From Nitrospira_D sp019636945 (GTDB taxonomy: Bacteria; Nitrospirota; Nitrospiria; Nitrospirales; Nitrospiraceae): a stretch of 64,000 bases of DNA. The position numbers and the translations under genes are program-made. Shown one piece after another: positions 1 through 10,624 of the stretch. Below the pieces are notes generated by a model. The model was not told where the DNA came from and made no database searches. It was given only the letters and a program-made list of their open reading frames with translations. The stretch is from contig NZ_JBLFBO010000006.1 of assembly GCF_047338595.1 (NCBI RefSeq), positions 145,102 to 209,101 of the forward strand. The letters are read 5' to 3'. Each line of letters starts with the position of its first letter. The stretch's first letter is position 1.

Positions 1-813
1 GGCGTTTCCACAGCGTTCCCCGATACCGTTGATGGTCCCCTGTACCTGCTGAATGCCCATTTCTATCGCCACCAGGGAGTTCGCCACGGCCATTTCACAA
101 TCGTTATGGGCATGGATGCCGAGCGGCACCCCACACTCACGCTGCACCACGCCGCAGATCTCACGGATTTCCCACGGCATCGCGCCCCCGTTGGTATCAC
201 AGAGGATGACTCGCTCCGCACCCGACTCTACCGCTTTCCTGATCGTGCTCAACGCATAGTCCGGGTTGGTCTTATAGCCGTCGAAGAAATGCTCCGCATC
301 GTAGAATACGCGGCGTCCTTTCCCGCGGAGATAGGCGATGGAGTCGCCGATCAACTCAAGATTCTTGTGGAGGGAGATACCAAGCGCATCGGTGACATGG
401 AGCGACCAGGTCTTTCCGAAGAGCGTGATGATCTTCGTGTCGGCGCCGAGTAACGCGTGAAGATTCGGATCCTTCCGGACTGTGTTGCTGGCTTTCCTTG
501 TCGACCCGAATGCGATCACATCCGCATGCTTCAGCGGAATCGTCTTGACCATCCTGAAGAATTCAATATCTTTCGGATTCGCGCCGGGCCATCCGCCTTC
601 AATAAAATGCACACCCAGGCTGTCTAACTTCTGCGCGATCAGCACCTTGTCCTCGGCAGAGAAACTGACATCTTCCGCCTGCGCGCCATCACGCAATGTG
701 GTGTCGTAGATTTCTAATTTCTCCGCCTGTTCGGTAGCTGGTTTCTGCACAGAAACTGGATTCCGTTCACGGACAGCGCGGGAAGTACGCGATTGTTTGG
801 TAGTTCTAGCCAT
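1..813 (-). CDS. cimA: Citramalate synthase, N-terminal half (runs off the window)
   Basis: Predicted (R)-citramalate synthase, which condenses pyruvate with acetyl-CoA for the threonine-independent route to isoleucine in the cytosol. Only 271 codons are present; the family is about 530 residues, so the C-terminal half and regulatory domain lie outside. An unusually long basic, Ser/Thr-rich extension of about 33 residues precedes the DTTLRDGAQ motif (residues 37-45) that starts the HMGL-like TIM barrel. HAHND, with metal-binding histidines, and GTINGIGERCGNA follow near the truncated end. The start is ATG at 813. LeuA and homocitrate synthase share the barrel, but the AEDVSFSAEDK segment and overall pattern favour CimA. 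LeuC/LeuD at 30.2-32.3 kb could carry out the following isomerisation. Confidence 0.88.
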   Translation of the reverse strand, partial: MARTTKQSRTSRAVRERNPVSVQKPATEQAEKLEIYDTTLRDGAQAEDVSFSAEDKVLIAQKLDSLGVHFIEGGWPGANPKDIEFFRMVKTIPLKHADVIAFGSTRKASNTVRKDPNLHALLGADTKIITLFGKTWSLHVTDALGISLHKNLELIGDSIAYLRGKGRRVFYDAEHFFDGYKTNPDYALSTIRKAVESGAERVILCDTNGGAMPWEIREICGVVQRECGVPLGIHAHNDCEMAVANSLVAIEMGIQQVQGTINGIGERCGNA

Positions 814-992
814 AGGCAGAAAGGGTATCAGGAGAGGGGCTCCCCTGTCGAGACGTCGAGTCCTTACGAGCGGCAGAGTCAAATCCTCCCCTCTGTCGTA
901 CCTTGAGTCTCCGAGCGTCTGGGAAATGCCACTGATGGACCTTGTCCACAGTTGTTAGTGGGATGAAGAAACGGACTTATGGTGAGGAGACG

Positions 993-1028
993 ACACTCCA
1001 CTATGGTCCAAACATATTGGACGAGTGT
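993..1028 (-). terminator. Possible hairpin downstream of lysC
   Basis: A two-part inverted repeat, ACACTC...GAGTGT outside and GTCCAA...TTGGAC inside, lies about 22 nt past the lysC stop. It has no T-tract on the minus strand, so it is a weak terminator candidate at best. Nothing else is recognisable between lysC and cimA (814-1049). Confidence 0.25.
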
Positions 1029-1049
1029 TGGTCTTATTAGCGGCTAGCG

Positions 1050-2273
1050 TCAGGACGGAACTTGATCCAGCCCGAACGCCGAATGAAGGGAGCGCATGGC
1101 CAGCTCGAGGTACTTCTCATCGATTACACAAGAGATTTTGATCTCCGACGTGCTGATCATCATGATGTTGACCCCCTCCCGCGACAACACGTTGAACATC
1201 TTGGCTGCCACACCAGAGTGCGACCGCATGCCGACGCCGATGAGGGAGACTTTCGCAATCGCTTCCGTGACGGAAACCGACTTAGCCTCAATGTCCTTTG
1301 CGACTCCCTGAATGAGCGGCACGGCTTTCTTCAGATCCGCCCGAGGAACGGTAAAAGAGAGATCTGTGAGGGCTGCCTGGCTGATGTTCTGGATGATCAT
1401 ATCGACATTGATATTCGCTTCCGCCACAGGCCCAAAGATCCTGGCGGCTATACCAGGCTTGTCCGGCACACCGATGATGGTGATCTTTGCCTGGTTCCGG
1501 TCTCCCGTGACTCCGGCAACCGCAGCCGCTTCCATATCCGTATCTTCCTTCGTCACGAGGGTCCCCTTTCCTTCTTTGAAGCTGGAATTCACTTCGACCG
1601 GCACGTTGAACTTGGCCGCGAATTCCACCGATCGAGTCTGCAGCACTTTGGCACCAAGACTGGCCATTTCGAGCATCTCTTCATAGGAAATTCTATCGAT
1701 GCGTTTGGCTGCCGGAACGATGTTGGGATCAGCCGTATAGACCCCGTCGACATCGGTGAAGATAATGCAGCGATCAGCTTTGAGTGCCGCCGCCACCGCA
1801 ACGGCGGACAGGTCAGACCCACCTCGGCCCAGCGTCGTCACATCCGACCGTTCATTGATCCCTTGAAAGCCCGCCACCACCGGCACGACCCCTTGATCCA
1901 GCGCCTCGCGGAGCCGTCCGGACGTCACCCGCGCGATCCGAGCTTTAGTATGGGCACTGTCGGTCATGATGCCCACCTGCCGTCCCGTAAAGGAACGGGC
2001 ATTAATGCCCCGGCCGCGTAATTCCATCGCTAACAAGGCAATGGTCACGCGCTCACCGGTTGAGAGCAGCATGTCCATCTCCCGATCATCGGGACTCGGC
2101 GTCACTTCGTGGGCAAGTTTGATGAGACGGTCCGTTTCCCCGCTCATCGCGGACAGCACGACGACGACATGATTACCGTCCCGGTGAGTTTTCTCGACAC
2201 GATCGGCCACCCGTTGGATGCGCTCGATCGTACCCACCGATGTGCCGCCGTATTTCTGAACGATCACAGCCAC
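1050..2273 (-). CDS. lysC: Aspartate kinase
   Basis: Phosphorylates L-aspartate, the committed step toward lysine, threonine, methionine and diaminopimelate. The 407-residue protein opens with the kinase signature KYGGTS (residues 7-12). The TTLGRGGSD nucleotide/substrate segment lies near residue 150. Two C-terminal ACT domains (about 265-405) imply allosteric feedback by lysine and/or threonine. Length fits the monofunctional class found in Bacillus and Pseudomonas, not the fused ThrA/MetL type. It is the last gene of the alaC-hom-thrC-apgM homologue-lysC run and starts 5 nt after the preceding stop, so co-transcription and translational coupling are likely. Confidence 0.96.
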   Translation of the reverse strand: MAVIVQKYGGTSVGTIERIQRVADRVEKTHRDGNHVVVVLSAMSGETDRLIKLAHEVTPSPDDREMDMLLSTGERVTIALLAMELRGRGINARSFTGRQVGIMTDSAHTKARIARVTSGRLREALDQGVVPVVAGFQGINERSDVTTLGRGGSDLSAVAVAAALKADRCIIFTDVDGVYTADPNIVPAAKRIDRISYEEMLEMASLGAKVLQTRSVEFAAKFNVPVEVNSSFKEGKGTLVTKEDTDMEAAAVAGVTGDRNQAKITIIGVPDKPGIAARIFGPVAEANINVDMIIQNISQAALTDLSFTVPRADLKKAVPLIQGVAKDIEAKSVSVTEAIAKVSLIGVGMRSHSGVAAKMFNVLSREGVNIMMISTSEIKISCVIDEKYLELAMRSLHSAFGLDQVPS

Positions 2274-2278
2274 AATGG

Positions 2279-3484
2279 TCAGCTTTTGGAGAAGAATTTA
2301 TTGACGAATTTCGTGGCGTCGCGAGCGGGCATATCAGCGGCCTGAGCATCAACCTCAGTGAAACGACGACTGGCTGATTCAGCCTTCTTAGTTCCCTCAC
2401 CGAACGCATAGAATGGCTGGCCGTTCGCCCCTCGGCCATGTTCGCACACGACCAGGAACCGATAGGGCCCCTGTTTGGCCAGTCCCTCGACAAGCGGACC
2501 AACCAAGTGCTGATCCACCTCTTCGATCGCACGTACTTTGGCCTTGATATCGGCGCCATGGATGATCTCGTCCGTCAGCCTAGCATGGACATACACGAAA
2601 TCTTTCTTGGCGAATTCGGCGAGTGCTACGGAAGCTCTGGTGCGAAGGTCGCCGTCGGCAAGACGTTCTGGATCAACCGCCTCAAGACCGGCGCAGATCC
2701 CGACGCCACGATAGACATCGCTGGTTGCCACGACAGCCCCGGTGATGTCGTATTTTTCCGTCAGGTTCGGCCACATGACCGCTCGTCCTTCACCCCACAG
2801 CCACACACAATTCGCCGGTTTCTTCCCTTCCGCCATACGCTCATCATTGACCGGATGATCGCGCATAATCACATGCGCCGCCTCCATCAGCTTTCGGAGA
2901 ATATCTGCGCCGTCGCCCGTCGGCAAGGCATCGGCAATGGATTGCCCAAGGACGGACTGAGGATCGTTGCAGAAAGCTCGTGGCTTGCCATTAACCCACA
3001 CCATGAGATGGCGATGCCCCGCGCCAGGAAAGAACTGAATGGTTTCGGAACCGAGCTGCTCGTTGATCGCCTCGAGTAACTCACGAGCCTCTTCTGTCTC
3101 GATCAAGCCGGCTGTCGCATCATCCATGATGACGTGAGGCCCCAATTTCTTGATCTCTGCGCCCTTCCCGCCTTCCGGACGCAGTGTGACCATCGTACAG
3201 CGATAGACCACGTCGTGTTCCGTGACTGCAACACCCAGGCTGGCCGCTTCCAGTGGACCAGGCCCTTGATAATATTTCTTCGGGTCATAGCCGAGGATCG
3301 CCGCACCGAGTAATCCACCTCCGTGACGAATCCCCTCGCGTGGGATCACCAGCTGACCCAGTTCCCCGATTTGAGCGAGCTGATCGAGATGAGGAGTGGC
3401 TGCCGCTTGCAGTGGTGTTCGACCATTGAGTTCTGCTTGTGGATGGTCCGCCATCCCACCAGCATGCACGATCACATATTTCAT
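2279..3484 (-). CDS. ApgM-superfamily protein in the homoserine kinase position
   Basis: A 401-residue member of the archaeal-type cofactor-independent phosphoglycerate mutase (alkaline phosphatase) superfamily, recognised from LNGRTPLQAA, ILGYDPKKYY and DEIIHG. Relatives sitting between hom/thrC genes have been proposed as homoserine kinases in genomes without ThrB, and no thrB is visible here. Oddly, the expected metal-binding DGMAD reads AGGMAD (Gly9 for Asp). The GSDTAHLAILGYDP-type nucleophile segment reads GGGLLGAAILGYDP, so the catalytic Ser is Gly. The usual DH near the C-terminus reads EH. It is therefore either a strongly diverged enzyme or a non-catalytic partner. It starts 17 nt after the thrC stop and ends 5 nt before lysC. 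The superfamily call is firm; the function is inferred. Confidence 0.8.
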   Translation of the reverse strand: MKYVIVHAGGMADHPQAELNGRTPLQAAATPHLDQLAQIGELGQLVIPREGIRHGGGLLGAAILGYDPKKYYQGPGPLEAASLGVAVTEHDVVYRCTMVTLRPEGGKGAEIKKLGPHVIMDDATAGLIETEEARELLEAINEQLGSETIQFFPGAGHRHLMVWVNGKPRAFCNDPQSVLGQSIADALPTGDGADILRKLMEAAHVIMRDHPVNDERMAEGKKPANCVWLWGEGRAVMWPNLTEKYDITGAVVATSDVYRGVGICAGLEAVDPERLADGDLRTRASVALAEFAKKDFVYVHARLTDEIIHGADIKAKVRAIEEVDQHLVGPLVEGLAKQGPYRFLVVCEHGRGANGQPFYAFGEGTKKAESASRRFTEVDAQAADMPARDATKFVNKFFSKS

Positions 3485-3500
3485 CGAATCTACACGCCTT

Positions 3501-4559
3501 TCACACGTTCAATAATCGGGCGACATCATCGCGCGTCGCCTTGACAGTGAGTGGTTGTTTGGACACGGAGATGGCTGTATCGGCATCTTTCAGTCCATGT
3601 CCCGTCAGAGTACAGACCACCGTGTCACCTTCCCGTAGAGTCTTGTTACGATGGAGCTTGGCCACGCCGGCCACCGACGCAGCCGAGGCTGGCTCGCAAA
3701 AGACCCCTTCCGTGGCAGCCACCAGCGTATACGCTTGAAGAATTTCGTCGTCTGTCACCATATCGATCGCACCGGATGACTCCTCCACCGCTTTCAAGGC
3801 CGACGACCAACTCGCAGGATTGCCGATCCGAATGGCAGTCGCCACGGTTTGTGGTTGTTCAACGACCTTCCCCAATACGATGGGGGCCGCACCTGCCGCT
3901 TGAAACCCCATCATGCGAGGCAGTCGTGTGATTTGACTGGCGGCGCGATACTCCCTGTAGCCCTTCCAATAGGCTGTGATATTTCCTGCATTCCCCACGG
4001 GCAAGACGTGAATGGCAGGAGCATCGCCGAGCTGATCGCAGACTTCAAAGGCTGCGGTTTTCTGCCCTTCAATCCTGAACGGGTTCACGGAATTCACGAG
4101 CTCGATGCGAAGTGACACCGACAAGTCTTTGACGAGGGTGAGGGCCTGATCAAAGTTTCCTTCGATTTGGATGACCGTAGCCTGATGCATCATCGCTTGG
4201 GACAACTTGCCCATCGCGATCTTGCCGGCTGGAATCAATACGTACACCGACAATCCGGCTCGAGCGCCATAGGCCGCGGCAGAAGCTGACGTATTGCCTG
4301 TGGAGGCACACATGACAGCCCGCGCACCACTCTCCACTGCTTTCGAGATGGCAAAGGTCATCCCCCGATCCTTGAACGACCCGGTGGGATTGACTCCTTC
4401 GAACTTGATATAGAGTTCGATTCCCGGCGCAATGGCCTTAGCCAATCGCGCAGCACGAATCAACGGGGTATTTCCCTCGCCCAAGCTGATGACAGGAGTG
4501 CTCTCTGTCACAGGGAGGAATTTACGGTATTCCTCTATGACCCCTCGCCAACGATTCAT
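3501..4559 (-). CDS. thrC: Threonine synthase
   Basis: PLP-dependent conversion of O-phosphohomoserine to threonine. The 352-residue protein is the short bacterial class. The PLP lysine is Lys63 in NPTGSFKDRG, and the phosphate-cradle glycines lie in PVGNAGN in the middle of the chain. STGNTSASAAAYGARAG after the lysine is the usual fold-type II cofactor loop. The ATG start at 4559 follows the hom stop by 3 nt, so the two are almost certainly translated together. The need for phosphohomoserine means a homoserine kinase must exist; the adjacent apgM homologue is the only local candidate. Confidence 0.96.
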   Translation of the reverse strand: MNRWRGVIEEYRKFLPVTESTPVISLGEGNTPLIRAARLAKAIAPGIELYIKFEGVNPTGSFKDRGMTFAISKAVESGARAVMCASTGNTSASAAAYGARAGLSVYVLIPAGKIAMGKLSQAMMHQATVIQIEGNFDQALTLVKDLSVSLRIELVNSVNPFRIEGQKTAAFEVCDQLGDAPAIHVLPVGNAGNITAYWKGYREYRAASQITRLPRMMGFQAAGAAPIVLGKVVEQPQTVATAIRIGNPASWSSALKAVEESSGAIDMVTDDEILQAYTLVAATEGVFCEPASAASVAGVAKLHRNKTLREGDTVVCTLTGHGLKDADTAISVSKQPLTVKATRDDVARLLNV

Positions 4560-4562
4560 CGG

Positions 4563-5872
4563 TTATTCGTCTCGACCTTCCACACGGATCAGTCTCGTCG
4601 GTTCAGCCACGAAGGGCTGCCGGTTGATTTCTCGAAGCGCGGTTTGCACGTCACGCTCTTTGGCCATATGGGTCTTAATGACGACCGGAACAGTCTGTCC
4701 CTCTCGTCGCCCTTGTTGAACCATCGAGGAAATGCTGATCCCGCAACGCCCGAGTTCACCCGCGATCTGTGCCAAGACCCCAGGCCGGTCCACCACGGTA
4801 AAACGAAGATAATAGAGCGAACAGATCTCTTCCATGGCCCGAAGCCGTAACGGTCGCCGATGGTCTTGTTGAAATGAGGCAACGGGCACCCGACCGATCG
4901 CGCCTTTGAGAATATTGCGTCCAATGGCGATCACATCGCTGACCACTGCGCTTCCGGTCGGCATGGACCCAGCCCCACGCCCATAGAGCACAACATCGCC
5001 GACAGCATCCCCGACGAGTTGGATGGCATTGTAGACATCTTCAACTTGTGCAATGGGAGAAGTGGACGGAAGCATCGTGGGATGTACCCGCGCTTCGATT
5101 TCTCCGTTCACACACTTCGCGATGCCCAACAACTTGATCGTGTACCCAAACTGTTTGGCATATGCGATATCGGTCGGCGTGATGTTCGTGATCCCTTCTG
5201 TATAAATGTCCTTGAAGTTGACGGGCGTCCCGTAGGCAAGATTCACAAGGATGGCCAGTTTGTGCGCGGAATCGACCCCGGCGACATCAAACGTGGGATC
5301 CGCCTCCGCATAACCTGCCTGCTGGGCGTCTGTGAGTACGGCCTGAAAGTCGTGTCCCTCTTGGGTCATTCTCGACAGGATGTAGTTGGATGTCCCATTG
5401 ATGATGCCGTAAATGGACTCGATCGCATTGCCGGCCAGCCCTTCCGTCAACGCTCGAAGCACAGGGATGCCACCACCCACACTGGCCTCGAACCCCAACT
5501 CGACTCCCTTCCGGGTGGCGGCAGCGAAGATTTCCTCGCCGTGCAAGGCTAAGAGCGCCTTGTTCGCCGTGACGACATGCTTCCCGGCAGCAATGGCTTC
5601 CAGCATGATTCGCTTCGCCGCATCATACCCGCCGATCAGTTCAATCACGATATCGATGTCAGGATCCGCCAGGACTTGTTTTGCATCGGTCGTGAGGACC
5701 CCTGGAGCCACTGTCACCCCACGGTCTTTGGTAATGTCCAGATCTGCCACCCGAACCAATTCAATCGGCACGCCGACCCGGCGGCTGATGAGATCGGCAT
5801 TCTTGAGAAGTGTCTTGGCGACCCCGGTGCCGACTGTCCCGAACCCGATGATCCCCACTCCGATCCGAGACT

Positions 5873-5876
<4 letters not shown>
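4563..5876 (-). CDS. hom: Homoserine dehydrogenase with C-terminal ACT domain
   Basis: NAD(P)H-dependent reduction of aspartate semialdehyde to homoserine. The 437-residue protein has an N-terminal Rossmann fold with GFGTVGTGVAK (from about residue 12). The catalytic-domain signature INGTSNYIL lies in the middle. A C-terminal ACT domain from about residue 355 (FTVVDRPGVLAQIAGELG) is expected to sense threonine. Its ATG overlaps the alaC stop by 4 nt (ATGA), so translational coupling is likely. Asd, which supplies the substrate, is not in the window. Confidence 0.97.
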
Positions 5877-7069
<1,193 letters not shown>

Positions 7070-7358
7070 GAAGTTCCTTTGACTGTTCGTACGAGAGAAT
7101 GCTCACCACGGCTACGCTGTGGCAAACAAGCATAGGAGTTCAAGAAGCGCCTATTTTAATGGAGCACTTTAGCCCAGTCAATTTCCAATGTTTTTCAAGG
7201 CTTCCTGTCATGGGACGAGGATCCGACACGGGAGATTTCCCGTCCTGACTGTTCTTGCCCCCTCTCCCTCCTTTCTGCTACTAATAGCATCGGTGTTATC
7301 TCGCTCGTCCGTCTCTTGTCTTTATTTTACCCAGTAGCATATCGGTATAGGAGGGTGA

Positions 7359-8072
7359 ATGGCTCGGCTCGGCGTGAATATCGACCATGTGGCAACCTTG
7401 CGACAGGCTCGCGGGGGGACCGATCCCGATCCGTTGGCGGCTGCCGTTCTCGTTGAACTGGCAGGGGCGGATGGTTTAGTCGTTCATCTTCGAGAAGACC
7501 GGCGTCATATCCAGGATCGAGATCTTCATCTCCTTCGTGAAATCTCCCGGACAAAGCTTGACCTTGAGATGGCAGCTGACGTCGACATGGCAAAGATTGC
7601 CCTCAACATCAAACCGGATCTGGTGACGCTGGTACCAGAGAAACGGCAGGAGCTGACCACGGAAGGGGGCCTCGACATCGTGGGCGAGCGAGAACGTATT
7701 CAACACATCGTGAACGTACTTCGTAATGGAGGCATCCCGGTGTGCGTCTTCACTGACCCTGATCTGAACCAGATCAAGGCCGCCCATAAAATTGCGGTGG
7801 ATTTTGTCGAGCTACACACCGGCCGTTATGCCAATGCCACGCGCTCGAAAGAAGCCGATACGGAATTTGAAGCCATTAGCCTCGCTGCCAAACTTGCCTA
7901 CAAACTCGGAATCGGTGTGAACGCAGGACATGGGCTGAACTACCGTAATATCAAACGGCTGACGCATATTCCTGAAATCGTCGAATACAATATCGGGCAC
8001 AGCATTATCGCCCGTGCGGTCCTCGTGGGTCTCGTGCAAGCCGTCAAAGAAATGAAAACGCTGCTTGATTAG
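7359..8072 (+). CDS. pdxJ: Pyridoxine 5'-phosphate synthase
   Basis: Makes pyridoxine 5'-phosphate from 1-deoxyxylulose 5-phosphate and 3-amino-2-oxopropyl phosphate in the DXP-dependent PLP pathway. The 237-residue TIM barrel begins MARLGVNIDHVATLRQARGG, with the family's HLREDRRHI phosphate/active-site segment near 46-54 and GVNAGHGLNYRN near 187-198. An excellent ribosome site (AGGAGGG, 5 nt before ATG) fixes the start. In many bacteria acpS and nnr follow pdxJ. Here nnr follows after 52 nt and acpS is absent. Confidence 0.97.
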   Translation: MARLGVNIDHVATLRQARGGTDPDPLAAAVLVELAGADGLVVHLREDRRHIQDRDLHLLREISRTKLDLEMAADVDMAKIALNIKPDLVTLVPEKRQELTTEGGLDIVGERERIQHIVNVLRNGGIPVCVFTDPDLNQIKAAHKIAVDFVELHTGRYANATRSKEADTEFEAISLAAKLAYKLGIGVNAGHGLNYRNIKRLTHIPEIVEYNIGHSIIARAVLVGLVQAVKEMKTLLD

Positions 8073-8124
8073 GGGAAGGTCGTCTCCTGCCAGCTTCCGT
8101 CGATCTGGCGACCGATAGCTTTTC

Positions 8125-9708
8125 ATGATTAAAGTCATTACCGCTGCACAAATGCAGGAGCTTGAGCGCCGAACCATGGGAGAAGGTCGTATCCCTTCGA
8201 CCACGCTGATGGAGCGAGCAGGCTCAGGCGTGGCCGCCTGCATCGAGCAGTGGGTCGGTACCGTCAGCGGAAAGACGATTACCGTGGTCTGTGGGAAAGG
8301 GAATAATGGTGGCGACGGGTTCGTTGCGGCTCGTCTCCTTCGGAGACGCCGTGCCAATGTCCGTGTCCTGACCATGGCCTCCTTATCCGAATTAAGCCGC
8401 GACGCCGCGGTGATGTACAGACAGTTTGTGAAAGTCGCCGGCAAATCTTCCGTCATTCCTTACAGATCCAAGGATACTGCGCGTGCGCTTTTGCAGGAAA
8501 GCCACCTGCTTGTGGATGCTCTGCTTGGGACGGGACTGTCTTCGGCTGTCACGGGTCGGTACGGCGAGGTCATCGAGAGCATGAATGAGGTGAACCGCCC
8601 CGTTGTGGCAATTGATGTACCCTCTGGCCTTCACGCAGATACGGGAACCGCGTTTGGTCAGGCCGTGCGTGCCTCGCTCACAGTGACGTTTGGGTTGCCC
8701 AAAACAGGGCTGTACCAGAATCAAGGGATTGACCTATCTGGGAACATCAACCTGGTTGATATTGGGATACCACCGTCTTATGTCGACGCTATACAGAGTC
8801 ACGTCACCGTGATCACACCTCAGTGGGTTCAGGGGTGTCTCCCACGGCGTGAACGATCCGGTCACAAGGGAACCTACGGACACGCCGGAATCATCGCAGG
8901 GTCCGTCGGAAAAACCGGAGCGGCAGCGCTGGCTGCACAAGCGGCATTGCGGATAGGAGCCGGCCTCGTCACCGTCGCAACTCCTTCCAGTGTCAACGAC
9001 ATCCTGGAAGCCAAACTCCTGGAAGTCATGACCTTGCCGATGCCGGAGACGAAGGCCAGGACACTGTCCCGTACTGCGCTGGATCGGCTCCTCGCCTTCA
9101 TGGCAACCAGGGATGCTGTGGCGATAGGACCAGGTTTATCAACTCATCATGAGACCGTGGAACTCGTCCAGGCGTTGACCGCACGGCTTGACCGACCGGC
9201 AGTGCTTGATGCTGACGCCCTGAATGCTTTGACGGGACGTACCGCGATCCTCGCTTCATGCAAGACGCCGCCGATCATCACTCCCCATCCTGGGGAAATG
9301 GCGCGGTTGGAGGCTGAAGCGACTTCTCAGACCGTCAATCGTGATCGGATTGGCACGGCAACTCGTTTTGCGCGAGAGCGTGGGTTATTCGTCATCTTGA
9401 AGGGAGCACGAACGATTATCGCACGGCCGGACGGAGCCGTTGCGATCTGTCCGACCGGTAATCCCGGTATGGCCACCGCCGGGACGGGTGATGTCCTGAC
9501 GGGAATGGTCGTTGGTCTGTTGGCACAAGGCCTGCCCTCATGGGAAGCTGCCTGCATGGCAACCTACCTGCACGGTGCGGCAGGTGATCTGGCTGCAGCG
9601 ATGAACGGGGAAGTCGGAATGATCGCGGGGGACTTGCTTGAACACATTCCCACTGCGCTGAACAGGATTTTTGCGCCCTCCGCGAACCCGATCCCACCGG
9701 GCACCTAA
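8125..9708 (+). CDS. nnr: Bifunctional NAD(P)H-hydrate epimerase / dehydratase
   Basis: Repairs hydrated NADH and NADPH. The N-terminal YjeF-type epimerase domain (about 1-215) has GKGNNGGDGFVAARLL, and the C-terminal ADP-dependent dehydratase, ribokinase-like domain (about 235-515) has GTYGHAGIIAGS, TPHPGEMARLE and GNPGMATAGTGDVLTGM, the last holding the catalytic Asp. At 527 residues both domains are full length. Starting at ATG 8125, it lies between pdxJ and tsaE, a conserved neighbourhood in many bacteria. A cytosolic housekeeping enzyme with nothing unusual in the key motifs. Confidence 0.96.
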   Translation: MIKVITAAQMQELERRTMGEGRIPSTTLMERAGSGVAACIEQWVGTVSGKTITVVCGKGNNGGDGFVAARLLRRRRANVRVLTMASLSELSRDAAVMYRQFVKVAGKSSVIPYRSKDTARALLQESHLLVDALLGTGLSSAVTGRYGEVIESMNEVNRPVVAIDVPSGLHADTGTAFGQAVRASLTVTFGLPKTGLYQNQGIDLSGNINLVDIGIPPSYVDAIQSHVTVITPQWVQGCLPRRERSGHKGTYGHAGIIAGSVGKTGAAALAAQAALRIGAGLVTVATPSSVNDILEAKLLEVMTLPMPETKARTLSRTALDRLLAFMATRDAVAIGPGLSTHHETVELVQALTARLDRPAVLDADALNALTGRTAILASCKTPPIITPHPGEMARLEAEATSQTVNRDRIGTATRFARERGLFVILKGARTIIARPDGAVAICPTGNPGMATAGTGDVLTGMVVGLLAQGLPSWEAACMATYLHGAAGDLAAAMNGEVGMIAGDLLEHIPTALNRIFAPSANPIPPGT

Positions 9709-9731
9709 CGGTTTGATCGAATGGCATCTCT

Positions 9732-10283
9732 ATGGCCCGACCAGCTCGCCCCCGTCGTCTTGTCCTGAATTCTCGACGTGAGACGGAGTCAATAGGAATG
9801 GCTATCGGACGGGTCCTTTGCGAAGGAGACGTGTTGGCATTGATCGGTGACCTGGGAGCTGGTAAGACTGCCTTAGTCCACGGAATCGTCTCCGGCCTTG
9901 AGGCTCCCCCCAGCTCGGTGAGCAGTCCGACATTCATGCTGATGCACCGATACCACGGACGACTCCCGTTGACTCATATGGATCTGTATCGATTAAGAAG
10001 CCCTGAAGAGGCGGAGGCCATAGGCCTCGCTGAGGTCTTCGCCGACGACGGGGTGACAGCCGTTGAGTGGGCTGATCGATTCCCAAGCCTACTCCCGTCC
10101 GACCGACTCGAAATCCGGTTGGCCCACAGAACATTCACCACTCGATCCGTTCAGTTCATGCCGCAGGGGAAACGGTCCCGTGCCCTGTTGGCACGCATCA
10201 TGACGGTCTTACCTTCCGTCAAGCAGCGCGGCCAATCACAACACTCCGGATTGAGTGGAAAGAGAAAGGCTTCTCCTCGATGA
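9732..10283 (+). CDS. tsaE: tRNA threonylcarbamoyladenosine biosynthesis ATPase
   Basis: ATPase of the TsaBDE complex that makes t6A37 in ANN-decoding tRNAs. The Walker A is GDLGAGKTALVHGI (about residues 39-52). The conserved SSPTF and HMDLYRL motifs follow, and VEWADRFPSLLP near 118-129 fits the family. The protein is 183 residues, slightly longer than the usual 150-160 because of a basic C-terminal tail. Its last codons overlap the next gene by 4 nt (ATGA), indicating co-translation. TsaB and TsaD are not in the window. Confidence 0.95.
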   Translation: MARPARPRRLVLNSRRETESIGMAIGRVLCEGDVLALIGDLGAGKTALVHGIVSGLEAPPSSVSSPTFMLMHRYHGRLPLTHMDLYRLRSPEEAEAIGLAEVFADDGVTAVEWADRFPSLLPSDRLEIRLAHRTFTTRSVQFMPQGKRSRALLARIMTVLPSVKQRGQSQHSGLSGKRKASPR

Positions 10284-10624
10284 CGCGACTGATTCTCGTC
10301 GGCATTCTCTTGCTCCTATCACTGGCATTTGTTCTCCAAAACCAAGAACAGGAAGTCACCCTTCGGTACTTCTTCGGCTTACTTGAGGCTTCCACACCCA
10401 TTTATAAACCCGTTATGGCCGGATTCGTCGTGGGGCTCCTGGTTTCCGCCATCCTGCTTTGCCCTCCGTGGGTCCGCAGCCGTATTCAACTACGCCGAAA
10501 GACGAAGGCGCTGCAACAAGCGGAGGTGGACCTCGAGCGGCTCCGACAATCGCTCGAGAAGGTCTCCGGACGGACCCCCGCTTCTGCGGACCTAGAACCC
10601 GCGAGACATTTCGCTGATGAGTGA
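10280..10624 (+). CDS. LapA/DUF1049-like two-helix inner-membrane protein
   Basis: A 114-residue protein with two predicted membrane helices (about 4-20 and 43-65) joined by QNQEQEVTLRYFFG, the loop typical of DUF1049/LapA-domain proteins. A basic, coiled-coil-prone cytosolic tail follows (about 70-105). Some family members (E. coli YciS) work with LapB in controlling lipopolysaccharide synthesis, but no lapB is present, so that role is not claimed. The start overlaps the tsaE stop by 4 nt and the end overlaps the mutS start by 8 nt, so it is embedded in one transcription unit. Confidence 0.8.
   Translation: MTRLILVGILLLLSLAFVLQNQEQEVTLRYFFGLLEASTPIYKPVMAGFVVGLLVSAILLCPPWVRSRIQLRRKTKALQQAEVDLERLRQSLEKVSGRTPASADLEPARHFADE

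Noticed and set aside
1062..2021. Long plus-strand open frame opposite lysC
   Set aside because: It is the antisense shadow of lysC: no ribosome site, a His/Arg-rich composition typical of reverse-complement frames, and no domain.
2438..3079. Plus-strand open frame opposite the apgM homologue
   Set aside because: Antisense shadow of a gene with clear family motifs, with no conserved sequence of its own.
2279..3484. Glycolytic phosphoglycerate mutase
   Set aside because: Catalytic Ser and a metal-binding Asp are missing and the gene sits in a threonine operon.
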